A stretch of 64,000 nucleotides of DNA from CBFFRJ01 sp051486985 (GTDB lineage: Bacteria > Pseudomonadota > Gammaproteobacteria > Enterobacterales > Enterobacteriaceae): contig NZ_JAHVDV010000023.1 of NCBI RefSeq assembly GCF_051486985.1, positions 1 through 64,000 on the forward strand. The letters run 5' to 3'. The position numbers and the translations under genes are program-made. The notes under the pieces are model-generated. The model did not search any database. It worked only from the letters and a program-made list of their open reading frames with translations, and was not told the origin of the DNA. This document shows positions 27,684 through 40,200 of the stretch, piece by piece. Within the stretch, counting starts at the first letter, position 1. Each line of letters starts with the position of its first letter.

Positions 27684-29816
27684 TCAGGCGACCGACGCCA
27701 CGTTGCTGTTACGCGCTGCCTGTTGCAGCAGCGAATCCCGTGGCCCGTCCGCCACCACCTTGCCGTTTTCCATTACCACGATACGATCCACCAGATTCAG
27801 CAGTGCCGGGCGATGGGTGACCAGCACCAGCGTGCGTCCAGTGAGCCACTGCTGAAGCTGGCGAATCACCCAGCTTTCCAGTTGCTCATCCATCGAGGCC
27901 GTCGGTTCATCCAGCAGAACAATTTGCGGATTGCGCACAATCAGGCGGCTCAGCAACACCATCTGGCGCTGACCACCGGAGAGCCCGCGCCCCCCTTCAT
28001 TGATAAGACGATCGAGGCTGGCCGCATCCTGTTGGATCATGCCAATCGCCCCGCTGATTCGTAACGCCTGAATCAGCTCAGCTTCAGTGGCATGCGGATG
28101 GCCCAGCATCAGGTTCTGGCGCAACGTGCCAAAAAATAGCCTTGAATCCTGAGACAAATAGCCCACCTGGCGGCGGACATCGACGGGATCGATATGCGCC
28201 ATGTCGACGCCATCAATAATAATTTTCCCCTTACTGGCCTGCGCCTGCCCGGAGAGTAATTTCAGCAAGGTGGATTTGCCCGCGCCGGTTTTACCCAGAA
28301 TAGCCACACGCTCACCCGGTTTAATTTCCAGTTCACCGAGTTGCAGTGCCTGGTCACCTTTTTCCACATCGTAGCTGTACTGCACCTGCTGCACCTGGTA
28401 GTGGCCTGCCAGCACCGGGCAGTGGGCCATTTTTTTATCGGCTTCTTTATCCAGGGGCTTTTTCAGCAAATCGTTCAGCCCCGTCATGGCCATTTTGGCA
28501 TGCTGCCAGCGCGAGAAGACCATGGTGAGCTGCATCAGTGGTGCAATGGTACGTGACGAGAGCAGGCTACAGGCCACCAGCGTACCGGTGGTAATAGCGC
28601 CATCCAGCACCAGAAAAGTGCCATAGACCAACATGCCAGCGTAAGTAATTTGCTGCACGGTCGAGGCCCAGCCGCTCAGGCGGGCGCCCCAGACGCGCTG
28701 TTTCATGCCAATGTTCGCCCCCACCGAATGGGTATGCTCCCACTGGCGCTGGAAATAGGGTTCCGCCTGCAGAGCTTTAATGTCCTCCACCCCTTCAATG
28801 GACTCCACCAGTACCGCATTACGGATCGCACTCTCACGCATCCCCTCTTTGGCGAGCTTCGCCATCGGCCATTGCACCAGCAGCCCTGGAATCACGATCA
28901 GTGGAATCGCTATTAAGGGGATAATGACCAGCGGCCCGCCCACCAGCGCCATAATGGCAAGAAACAGCAACACGAAGGGAATGTCCATCGCCGCCCCCAC
29001 CGTGGTGGAGGTCAGTAATTCACGTACCTGATCGATTTCACGTAGTTGGGAGATAAAGGATCCGGTGGATTTAGGCCGCGCATCATTTTTAATGGCCAGC
29101 GCACGGGCGAAGAACAACGACGACACTTTCAGATCGATGTGCTTACCCATAATGTCCGAAACATGGGTACGGGCCAGACGGATGAAAAACTCAAACGCCG
29201 CCGCCAGCAGCACACCAAAAAAGAGTACCCACAAGGTGGGGAAAGATTGCGCAGGGATAACGCGGTCATAGACCTGCATGGAGAAGAGGATCCCGCCCAG
29301 CGCCAGCACGTTACTGGTGACTGACGCCAGCGCAATCTCCGAGAGCTTACGTCCGGTATGGCGAAAATGACGCCAGAACCAGTGTGCTTCCCAGGGTCGC
29401 GTAAAATCGTCCACCCGTGAATCCCGTCCACGCGCCGCAATGCCCAGCATCACGGCTTCCGGTTTCACGCGGGTAAGGAGCGTCTCCAGCGGCTCTTCCC
29501 GCACCAGGTCACCGCCGTTGCTGAGCCAGTAACTGGCAAGCCCGTCGGCATCCAGCGCTTCAATCAACAACAGCTCACCCGTCTCAAGCTGTAAGATGAC
29601 GGGCAGATTATGGGCGCTCCAGCGCAGCTTCTCCACCGGGAGCAAACGAACCTGAAGCCCCATCAATCCGCTGAGTCGTTCCAGGCGGCCGCTTAAAGGA
29701 AGCGTTTCAAACCAACGCATTTGCTGACGAACAGCGGGGGCATCCGCAGGCAGGCCAAAGCGCCCCGCCGCACGGACCATCACGTTAATCCAGCTTTCGG
29801 TATCCGGCTCTTGCAT
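27684..29816 (-). CDS. bapC: Type I secretion ABC transporter (LapB-type) for the giant adhesin
   Basis: Inner-membrane permease/ATPase that powers one-step export of the adhesin. The 710 residues start with a peptidase C39-like domain (1-135) lacking the catalytic Cys, as expected for exporters of uncleaved RTX and Bap substrates. Six TM segments follow (about 165-430). The nucleotide-binding domain has Walker A GKTGAGKSTLLKLL near 507, signature LSGGQRQMV near 611 and Walker B IVLLDEPTASMD near 632. A GGAGA ribosome site precedes the ATG. It is 10 bp upstream of the hlyD gene. Confidence 0.94.
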   Translation of the reverse strand: MQEPDTESWINVMVRAAGRFGLPADAPAVRQQMRWFETLPLSGRLERLSGLMGLQVRLLPVEKLRWSAHNLPVILQLETGELLLIEALDADGLASYWLSNGGDLVREEPLETLLTRVKPEAVMLGIAARGRDSRVDDFTRPWEAHWFWRHFRHTGRKLSEIALASVTSNVLALGGILFSMQVYDRVIPAQSFPTLWVLFFGVLLAAAFEFFIRLARTHVSDIMGKHIDLKVSSLFFARALAIKNDARPKSTGSFISQLREIDQVRELLTSTTVGAAMDIPFVLLFLAIMALVGGPLVIIPLIAIPLIVIPGLLVQWPMAKLAKEGMRESAIRNAVLVESIEGVEDIKALQAEPYFQRQWEHTHSVGANIGMKQRVWGARLSGWASTVQQITYAGMLVYGTFLVLDGAITTGTLVACSLLSSRTIAPLMQLTMVFSRWQHAKMAMTGLNDLLKKPLDKEADKKMAHCPVLAGHYQVQQVQYSYDVEKGDQALQLGELEIKPGERVAILGKTGAGKSTLLKLLSGQAQASKGKIIIDGVDMAHIDPVDVRRQVGYLSQDSRLFFGTLRQNLMLGHPHATEAELIQALRISGAIGMIQQDAASLDRLINEGGRGLSGGQRQMVLLSRLIVRNPQIVLLDEPTASMDEQLESWVIRQLQQWLTGRTLVLVTHRPALLNLVDRIVVMENGKVVADGPRDSLLQQAARNSNVASVA

Positions 29817-29839
29817 GACATCTCCTGCGCGGTAAGCGC

Positions 29840-31186
29840 TTAAAGCGTGGGCAGGTCATCGCCCACGGTACGACTGCGCTCAATGCCCAGCATATCGAGT
29901 AAATTGTCGGCGGCCCCCGCATAGCGGACGGCGGCGTCCCAGGCGTCGTAGCGGGCGACAATCGCCGAACTTTCAGCCTGGAAAACATCTTGTTCAATAC
30001 TGAGAAGATCGTTGAGGCTGCGCTTACTCAGACGGTACTCGTCCCGGTAGACACCCCGGGCGCGGTTGGCGCTACGCATTTGCGCTTCCCCCGCCTCCTG
30101 GCGTTGCTGTGCGCCGGTCAAATCGGCCCAGGCCGTTGCCGCACGCTGGTTAATGTCCAGTTTGCTGGCTTCCACCGCCGCCTGGGTGCTGGCGCGATCG
30201 CCTTCTGCCGCATCTACCCGCGCACTCACCGCCCCCCCCTGGTAAATCGGCGCATCGACCACCAGTTGCACCTGATCGTCCCAGTAACTACTGTTCTCGT
30301 TTTCATAGCGTGTTCTGCCCGCCTGAACGGAGACCGTCGGCCAGTGCTGTGCCTGTGCCTGTCGGATACGCTCTTGTGCCGCCAGCTGCTTAGCCTGCGC
30401 GCTACGGACCGCGTAGTTCTGCTCATAAGGGAGGGACTGGAGGGTGATCTTCTGCTGCATCAGTGAATCAGGCAGATCGGGAAGTGAATCAGACACCACG
30501 CCGGTGAGCACACTGAGCGCCGCCTGCGCGGTGCGCATCTGGGCTTCATAGGTAGCAAGCGTGGCATTCAACCCGGCAATACGTGACTGGGCCTGAAGCC
30601 CGTCAGACTGCGAACTTAAGCCAGCGCCGGCACGCAAGTCAGCCATCTCCTGCACGCCCTGAAGCGACACAATATTATTGCGCGCCGCCTGGGCCAGTGC
30701 CTGATAGCGTTTAACCTGCAGATAAGATTGCAGAGTCTGCATGCCCACTTCATTCAGAGTGTGGTAGAGATCGTACCGGTACGCATCGGACAAATTATGC
30801 TGCTCATCGATACTGCCGCCGGTTTTGCCAAAATCATATAACAACTGCTTTAAGGTCACGCCCCCGGAGCCGTTATTATTCAGCGAACCGGCAGAGTCTG
30901 TACGGTGCGATCGCCCGACATTCCCCTGCAGAGAAACCTGAGGAAACCAGGCGCTTTGCGCCTCTTCCAGATTGGCCTTCCCGACGCGGATTTGTGCTGA
31001 TGCCTGCGCAATTTTGGGGTTTCTGGCGAAGGCACGCAGGATCGCCTCTTTGATGGTCAGTTGCGCCTGAAGCTGTTCGCTCGGCGCCGCCTGCCAACGG
31101 TACTGCGGTTGTGTTTCTCCATAGACGGGGAGCGCGCTTATCCCCGGCACCACCAATAGCAACAAACTCATGACCTTCTTTTTCAT
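29840..31186 (-). CDS. bapB: TolC-family outer membrane channel of the adhesin secretion system
   Basis: Outer-membrane efflux tunnel, third component of the type I system. The 448 residues have a signal peptide (MKKKVMSLLLLVVPGISALPVYGE) and two repeats of the TolC helical fold, with the usual duplicated pattern (about 40-240 and 255-430). The RNPKIAQASAQIRVGKANLEEAQ-type first-helix region is split by Gln/Ala-rich segments as in AggA/LapE channels. It is 68 bp after the adhesin stop and 23 bp before the ABC gene. Confidence 0.93.
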   Translation of the reverse strand: MKKKVMSLLLLVVPGISALPVYGETQPQYRWQAAPSEQLQAQLTIKEAILRAFARNPKIAQASAQIRVGKANLEEAQSAWFPQVSLQGNVGRSHRTDSAGSLNNNGSGGVTLKQLLYDFGKTGGSIDEQHNLSDAYRYDLYHTLNEVGMQTLQSYLQVKRYQALAQAARNNIVSLQGVQEMADLRAGAGLSSQSDGLQAQSRIAGLNATLATYEAQMRTAQAALSVLTGVVSDSLPDLPDSLMQQKITLQSLPYEQNYAVRSAQAKQLAAQERIRQAQAQHWPTVSVQAGRTRYENENSSYWDDQVQLVVDAPIYQGGAVSARVDAAEGDRASTQAAVEASKLDINQRAATAWADLTGAQQRQEAGEAQMRSANRARGVYRDEYRLSKRSLNDLLSIEQDVFQAESSAIVARYDAWDAAVRYAGAADNLLDMLGIERSRTVGDDLPTL

Positions 31187-31254
31187 GTTCCACCTTTGGG
31201 TTGCCCGTGGTGATATTTTGCTGTTCAGGCCTCGTCCCTGAGGCCACTGCCTTT

Positions 31255-34200
31255 TTACACCATATTGACGTGCAGGCCGTGCTGAATCAGGACATCGCCG
31301 AGGGTATTGGTCTGCGAGCTGTTGTGATAAACGTCGAACTGCACGCCATCCACATCTCGCTGACCGCTGACCGCCCAGACATCGTTACTACCGTGTTTGA
31401 GATTCACCTGGTCACCCGTCGTCCCCTTGATGACCAGATCGTCTTCAGGTTTATCCGTCATCGTTAAGGCTTCGTGAACATCCAGCGTCACGCTATTGGT
31501 CCCGGACTTACCGAGATCGATAATTTCGATATGCTGTACCTTCGTCGAGGCCTCAATCAGATTGAGGATGATGTTTGCGCCATCCAGTACCAGGGTATCG
31601 GTTCCCGCGCCACCGTCGATCAGCGCAAAGCCCAGCGTTGAAAGATGGATGGTGTCATTACCCGTATTCCCCAGAACACTGTCACCACTCAGTTGCGTGC
31701 CGTCAGCGTAATCAATGGTGACGCCGCCGATCGTGTACTCTTCCGTTGTGGTGGTACTTTCACTGCTGGTTGTTGTGGTCGTAGCTGCCGCCGTGGTGCT
31801 GGCCGCGTGCACCGTTGAGGTCTCAGCACTGTCCGTTGAGGCATGCGAATCCGACGATTCCACCGCACTGGCCGCCAGGAGAGAGAAACTGGCTGCCTCA
31901 GCAGACAAGGTGGAAACCGGTGGGTTGGTGTTCGCATTGCCGCCACCTAAGCCCACGTTCAGATATGTCATGTTGCCTGCTGTATCCGATGCCGAGAGAT
32001 GCACTACCGTCGAGAGCGACAGAATTTTCAGCAGATCAACGCCCAGTAAAACCTGCGTTGACCAACTGCCATCCGCTGCCGTTTTGGCGGTTGCGGTCAC
32101 GGTGTTCAACAAGTTGAGATAAACAGTCGATCCTGCTTCAAGATTAGCCGAAGTCCCGGAAAGCGTGAGCAATTTTGGTGAAAGTAACGAGCCGACCAGA
32201 CTTAATAGCCCCGTCAGACTGAGCGGCGTCAGCGCCAGCGTCGGCTGAGTGAACTTAACGCCAATATCCGTTTCGGTCGCCGTGGTATTTCCGACACGAT
32301 CGGTGACTGCAACACCAATCTTCGCCGAACCGCTGGTCAGGCTTTGCAGAATGTTGGTGCTCACCGCCGTTGACCATGTTCCATCAGCAGCGACGGTCGC
32401 GTTAAGCTGGACGCCACCCACCGTGACGACCACCTTCGCCCCGCTCGCCACCCCGTTGATTTTGCCGGTGATAAGCTGACCGGATGCCGCTTCAGCAATG
32501 TTGAGCAGTCCATCACCAAACAGCGGGTTCAGGGTCACGGTTGGCAGCGCATGGGAGATAACATCCAGGATGCCGCTGGTCGTTGCGACGTTTCCGGCGG
32601 CATTCGTCACCGAAACGCTGACGGCCGGCTGGCCATCCGCTAACTGGCCGAGATCGGCTTTCGGCACCGTCACACTCCAGCTTCCGTCCGCGGCAACGGT
32701 CGCGTTGTAGCTTTTTGCACCCAGCGATACGGTCAACAGCGATCCCACGGCATTCAGGCTGACACCCGAGATCTTCTGGTCGACGCTCAGATCCGCGACG
32801 CTCAAACCGCCATCACCAAACAGCGAGGTGATTGCCACAGTTGGCGCCGCCTGAATTGCCACACTGGCAGACTGGCTGGTGGAGGCAACGTTGCCGGCTA
32901 CGTCTCTTGCCGTAGCGCTGACCTGCAAAATGTTGGTTCCGTCCTGCAAGCCTTGCAGCGAAAGGGCAGGTATCGGCAATTGCCAGGCTCCGTTTGCCCC
33001 CACCGTGGCGGTCAGGGTAAGCGGCCCGACTTTGACATCAATCAGCGTACCCACCGCCAGATTGGTACTGGTCCCCGACAGTATCGGGTTAGTCAGCAGA
33101 TCGGACAGGTCAAGGATCCCGTTACCAAACAGCGTCCCCAGACCAATGGTCGGCACCGCCTGAACGATGGTATTCACCACCTGACTACCGGTCACCACGT
33201 TACCCACGGCATCCGTCACACTGGCGGTCACCTTCAGCGAACCGTCCGCAATAGAGGCCAGCGCCCCGGCTGAAAGCTGGAGTGACCAGGTACCATTGTT
33301 GATGGTCGCCTGATACGGCGTCGTTCCAACGGTCACGTTGACCGTGCCGCTGGTCAGGCCCGTCACCGTCCCGGAGATGGTTTGCGCAAGCCCGGTTTCC
33401 GCTTTGTTCAGCCAGCCATCATTACCGAACAGGGAGGTGACGGCGACCGTCGGCAGGTTGCTCAACCCAATACTCACGTTCGCGCTGGCGGCCGTGGTCG
33501 AAGTATTACCGTCCGGGGTGGTGATTTTCACCTGCGGGGTGAAGGTCCCATCCGCCAGGCCGGCAAGTCCCGAAGGTGTCAGATTAATGGTGAAGGTGCC
33601 GTTTGCCGCCACAAGGCCGGTAAACACTTTCGCGCCGATCTGTACTTCGACGGTAGACCCCAGCGGGGCGTTGTTCACCACGCCCGTAATGGTCTGATTA
33701 ACCAGAGAATCGGCCACGCTCAGTAAGCCATCGCCAAAGGCCACTACATTACTGACAACGGGCGCCAGCAGATCAAGTTTGATCTGCCCGGTCTGCGACG
33801 CCGGGTTACCATACTGGTCAGTGGCCGTCACGGTCACCGCAAGGTTTCCATTGCCCAGAGCCTGCAACGCACCGGTAATGGCGCTTAAATCCAGTGACCA
33901 CTTCCCGGTTCCGTCAACATTGGTGGTGAAGGCCTGAATATTCCCTATCTGTACGGTCAGCGTGCGTCCGGCAAGCCCCGTGGTGGTGCCGCCAATCAGG
34001 GCATTCGCCAGCTCAGGAATGCTCAGCGTACCATCGGTAAAGAGCGGGCTTAAGGTAATGCTTGGCAGAACGTTACTGGCCACGGTAATACTGGCATTGC
34101 TATTGACCACGTTGCCATATTTGTCCGTGACGGCAATGCCCACCGAGGCCTGACCATCCGGCAGAGTACTGAGAATAGATGACGGTAAGGTCGCGACCCA

Positions 34201-37200
34201 GCGTCCCGTGCCATCCCCCAGCGACGTGACGGCGGCAGTCACCGCACGGCCACCGAAGTTGACCACCACGCTTGTGATATCGGCCAGATTACTGACCGTC
34301 CCGGAAATGACCTGATCGACCGTGCTCTCTGCCCGGTTAATCACGTTGTCTACCGCGGCCAGCACATTGCCTACCACCGGCAGATCGCTCAGTGCCAGGT
34401 TGAAATCGATGGTTTCATACCTGGTATTCCCGTTGGCATCGACCACCTTCACTTCCGCAGTCAGGGTCTGATTGATCAGCCCCTGCCAGATGGACGGCGG
34501 TAACTGGAAGGAATAGGAGCCATCTGCCCCCACCAGCAGATCGTTAATCGTCAGGTTCGCGCCAGCGATATTCAGCGAAACTTTCGCGCCGCGATAATCC
34601 CCGTTCACCCGCCCGGTCAGCGTTTGAGTGACCAGTGACTCCGCAACGTTCAGGATGCCATCGTTAAAGACCTGATCGATCAGGACACCCAGCCCTTTGT
34701 TGAGGGCAACGTTGAGGGAGACCTTGTTGGTCGAGACGTTACCGGCGCTATCCGTGGAGGTGACACTGACCACCTGGGCGCCATCGGTGAGGCTGTTCAG
34801 GTTGAGCTCCGGGAAGCGATAATTCCAGTTCCCGTTCTGATCGACCGTAGTAGTCCAGCTTAGCGGTCCCAGGGTGATGGTAACCGAGTTACCCGCTTCC
34901 CCCTGCCCTTGCACCAACAAGCCGCCCACCGCATTGACCGTTGTGAGTACGGCCGGGACGCTGAGCGTATCTACCGTCAGCAGCGGTGAGGCTGTATCAA
35001 TGGTGAACGTCTGTTGTTGCGTCGTCGCGTTACCTGCCGCGTCGCTGATGGTGGCGTTAATGGTGTAAGAGGCGCCGTTCAGTGCTGCCATATCGGCCTG
35101 CGGCACCTGAACCGCCCAGCTTCCGCCGGTAACCAGCCCATAGTAGGTTTTGCCGTTCAGCGTCACCGTCACCAGGCTACCGTTTTGATCCGAGGTACCG
35201 GTAATGGTCTGCGCAATGGCTTTCTCATCACCGTTAATCACGTTATCGCCCGTGAACTGCGCCAGGGTCAGCGCCGGTGGAATACGATCAACGGTAAAGG
35301 TCTGTGAGGCCACTGGCGTCGCAGGCTGGCTGACGCTCGCCGCCGTGATGGTGTATGTCCCATCAGGAATTGCGCTCTGCGCAAGTCCGTAATTCCAGGT
35401 TCCATCCGGGCCAACCGTAACCGTGGTCAGGACCGTGCTTGTGCCGCCCTCAGGCGTTAACGACAAAGTAATCAGTTGCCCGGCCAGATTGGCACTGGCA
35501 CGCCCGCTGACCGGAACCTCACCGTTAACAATTTCCGTTGCGTTCACCAGGTTGTTACCGGTGACCTGATCAAGAATGACTGCATAAGTCGGGGGCGTCA
35601 GGTTGATAGTCAACGGGGTAACGTTTGTGGCGCTACCGGTATTATTGGCTTTATCGATCCCCTGCACGGATATGGCACCCGCCTGCAGCGTTGCCATATC
35701 CGCGGGCGAAAGCTGCAATGACCAACTGCCGTTGGCCTGCACCGTCGCGTCCCGCACCAGCGGTCCGTTAGAAGACGGGAAGGTCACCCGAACAATATCG
35801 CCGGTTTGCAGATTGGTGGATGTGCCTCCGATGGTCTGCGAGGTCTCGCTTTCCAGATAGGTCAGTTGTCCGTCTCCGGCAAACTGGGTCGTTACGGTAA
35901 CCGTCGGTTGCGTCAGAATAATATTGACTGGCGTGGTGGTGGTGTTGCTGTTGAGCGCCCCATCCGTCACCGTGACGGCGAGGGTCTGCTGCCCACGTTC
36001 GGGGATCTGCGCCCATTCGGCAGCGGTCAAATCCAGCGTCCACGTATTACCGATCACATTCGCTGCGAAAGTCTGGCTGCCAATTTTCACATTCACCGTC
36101 GCCCCGGTCGGGTATGACGAGTTAAAGGTCCCGCTCAGTGAGGTGAGACTTTGTGATTCAGCAAGGTTCACATAACCATCGGCAAAGACCGGAGTGGTGA
36201 TGGCCACGGTCGGTGGGGTAAAGGCCAGAGTAAAGTCTTCAGTGTGGGTACCGGTGTTACCGTACTGATCTTCAGCGGTAATGATGATCGCATGAGGTAC
36301 CGCAGGATCCAGCGACTGCAACGAACCCGCAGGCAGATTCACCGTCCAGGTGCCGTTTGCGACGCTGGCGGTATAAATGATGCCGCCCACGTCAATCTGT
36401 ACGGTCACATACTCATTACCGACAACACCCGTTCCCGTCGAGCCCGTCAGCGTTAACGGACCCGCGGCTTCGGTGAGGTTGAGGATGTTATCGGTGAAGA
36501 GGTTGGTCGCCGTCGGTTCTGGCAGGTCGGTGTGGATGCCTACGGTCGTCGTTAAGGTTGGACTCTCGTTACCCGCGCGATCCGTAATGGTGACCGTCAG
36601 GTCTGGGGTGGCCCCCTCAGCGAGTCCCGTGAAGGCGGCCTGCGGGATGGTCACCGACCACTCCCCGGTGCTCTGCACAGTTTGGGTATAAGGTACGCCG
36701 TTAAAGACCACGGTCACCGTCTGCCCTGCCGTTGCCACGCCCGTGTTGCCGGTTATCACCTGGTCGGTTGCCGCTTCGGCGTTATTCAGGGCACCATCCA
36801 CAAACGGTGTGTTAAAGGTCGCCACCGGCAGACTATGAATCTGCACTTCAAAATTGCTCTGCCCGGTAATCTGGTTGCCCGCTTTATCAATCACCGTCAC
36901 GTTGACCGTCGTCGTACCATCCGGCAGGGCGGCCAGCGCAGCAGGTGAGAGCGGTAATTGCCAGGTACCATCAACGGGATTAATGACCGCCTGTACCGCC
37001 GTACCGTTATTCAGGGTCACCATCACTCTGTCGATGTTAGCCACCGGCGTGTTCAGCGCCCCCGTGAGGGTTTGCGTGACGCCCGACTCTGCCACATTCA
37101 GGAAGCCATCGGTAAACGGTGTGGCAAGCGCCGGCGCCGTCAACGGATCGGTCAGCACGGTTATCGTGTTCGCCGGGGATGAGGTGGCGGTGTTACCCGC

Positions 37201-40200
37201 ACGGTCACCCACGGTCACCGTCATGGAGTGGGTTCCATCAGTCAGCCCCTGGAGTAAGGCGGTATCCAGCACTACCGACCAGTTCCCGTTCACATCCACG
37301 GTGCCGAACACATCCTGGTTACCGTCAAAGGTGATTTTCACCGTTTGCCCGGCGCCTGGCTGACCGGTGGAGCCTGTCAGTTGGGCAGTGGCACCCGCTT
37401 CCGCCTGGCCGATAAAATTGTCGCCAAAAAGAATCCCCGGTAAGGTTGCCGTAGGTTGAGCCAGTACTACATCCAGAACCGACGTGGCGGTAGCCGGGTT
37501 GTTCCATTCATCTGCTGCGCTGACGGTCACCGCCAGTTGCCCACTGGTTGTGAGCTGGTTAGGGGGAATCCCCACCGTCCAGATGCCGTCGGCCACACTG
37601 CCGGTGAAGGTTTGTGTGCCGATGGTCAGAGTGACAACCGTGCCATTCGCAAGCCCAGTTGCGTTACCGCCAATGAGGGTGGTATCGCCCGCTTCCGCGA
37701 GGCTCACGATGTTGTCGTTGTACATCGCATTCAGCGTCAGGGTTGGTACGGCGGCAGGATCGGTGTGGACATCAACATTGATGATTTGCTCGCTGCGGTT
37801 TCCCTGGGCATCCGTTGAGTGGAAGACCAGCGTGCCCGGCCCTTGATCCAGAGCTTGCAGCTCTGCAGCCGGGATCGTCATGCTCCAGGTCCCGTTATTG
37901 CCTACGGACGTGGCAATGGTTTTTCCATTAATGTCCAGGATAACCGTTTGACCTGCGAGACCCGTCCCGGTAACCGTTCTGTCGATGCTGGCCTCAGCAA
38001 TGTTAATAATCTCATCAGCAAGGATCGTGCCTGCAACAATCACCGTCAGCCCCGGCCCGGTCGTATCCACCGAGACATTGTGGGAAGCATTGGCGCTATT
38101 CTGTGCAGCATCCTGCGCCGTTGCGGTTATCGCGTAGGCGGGATTAACAAGGGTCGAATCAGAGAGTGCCTGCACATCGGCCTGCGGCACCGTCACTTTC
38201 CAGTTGCCACTGCCATCAACGGTCGCCGTATAGGTTTTGGCATTGAAGGTCAGGGTAATGACTGTACCGGCCGCCAGTCGGGTTGACGTACCGGTGATAT
38301 CCAGCGCCGCGTTATGCTCCTGCGCGTTAATCACGTCATCCTGCGCGACAGTATTAATCGTCAGGGTCGGCTGTGACGCCGCATGGGTGACAAAATTCAC
38401 GCTCTGGCTGCTGGTTGCTACGTTGCCGGCGAGATCGGTCACGCTAACCGAAATGACCTGGGCGCCATCCGGTACGGCGGCGACTTCATTCTGCGGAATA
38501 CTCACCGACCAGACACCGTTCAGAACGGTAGCCGTGTAGTTTTGCCCGTTCAGTGTGATGGTCACAGTCTGGTTGTTTTCAACAAGGATCGCCGTGCCGC
38601 TTATCGTCAATGCGCTCAGGGATTCCTGCGTATTCACGTAGTTATCACTGGAGACGGTGTTAACCGTTATCTGTGGCGCACCCGCAGGAGAAGCATCCAG
38701 TATGAAGCTGGTATTGATGGTATTGCTGTTGCCCGCCGCATCCGTAATTGAAGCCTGAACAGCGACCGGTCCATCCGGCACACCGGCGAGCGCCCCCGCT
38801 GGCAGCGTGATACTCCAGGTACCATTGGGTTGCAGAGTTGCATCATAATTCTGACCATTAACCAGTACCTTGACCGTTTGAGCATGCAGCGGATCGTAGG
38901 TCCCGGTGCCGGAAATACTCAATGCTCCTGCCGCTTCTACCGTGTTAACGATGTTGTCACTGGTGACGGCGTTCATACCCAGATTGGGTGTCTGAGTATC
39001 TATTGATAGCGGGGTGGTTACCGTGTTCTGGTTGCCCGCCGCATCGGTCACGGTGACCGTTATGGTGTGATTACCCTGCGTAAGCGCGCCAAGCTGTGTG
39101 GAAGTGACAGGCGCACTCCAGTTACCGTTCGCGTCCACCGTGGCGGTAATGGGTGTGCCGGAATCGAGCGTGACGGTGACCGTCTGACCGCTGCCTTTAC
39201 TGCCAGTAACACCGCTTAATACGCCACCTGCCGCCGCTTCAGCGGCGTTCACTATTCCATCCGTAAACGGCGTGTTTACTACCGGCTGCGGCAACTGGTG
39301 AGTAATGATAGTGAACGACCGCTCCCCGGAAACGGGCAGATTATCAACATCGCGAGCCGAGACGGTCAGCGTCGCGGTACCATCCGCAATCGCCGCTGCG
39401 TCAGCCTGCGATATCGTCAACTGCCAGTTGCCGCTGCTGTTAATCTGGGTGGTGTACTGTTTGCCATTCAGGGTGACGGTGACGGTCGCCCCTTCTGCGA
39501 GACGTGCGGAGATACCACTGATGGTCAGGCCATCCTGAATATCCGCTGCGCTGATTTTGTCATCAGACTCGACCGGACTGATTGCAATCGCGCTGGCGTT
39601 GGTATTGACGCTAAAATTGACGTTCTGGGTTGGCGACGCATTACCCGCGGTGTCCGTCACCGTAACAGACACCGGATAGTTGCCGTTCGTCAGCCCTGCC
39701 AGATCGCTTGCGCTGACCGGAACCGACCAGCTACCGTCAGCCGCCACCACCCCCGTTAATGTTTGGCCGTTAATAGTGACGCTGACTTGCGCCCCCGGAT
39801 CGGCTGGAACAGTTCTACCGGTCAGGTTAAAGCCACTGTTTAACTCGGCGATATCCAGTTGATTGTCACGAGTGACAGGGTCCACGACCAGGTTAGGCGC
39901 GGTGGTATCGAGCGTCAGGGTATGAGAAACCGTAGTGGTATTGCCTGCATTATCCGTCGCCGTCACGGTGATGGCGCTCGCTCCGTTTGGCAACGCAGCC
40001 AGGGCAGTTCCCGGTATCGCTGCCTGCCATACCCCCGCATTCAGCGTGGCAGGATAATCCGTGCCATTGATGCGAACAATGACACTACTCGCATCGGTTG
40101 AGGCGTTAACACTTATCGTCTGCCCTGCCTGTACCTCGGCACCATTCAGTACGTCAGTACCGTTGATGGGCTGCACCGTGACGGTCGGCGGCACCTTATC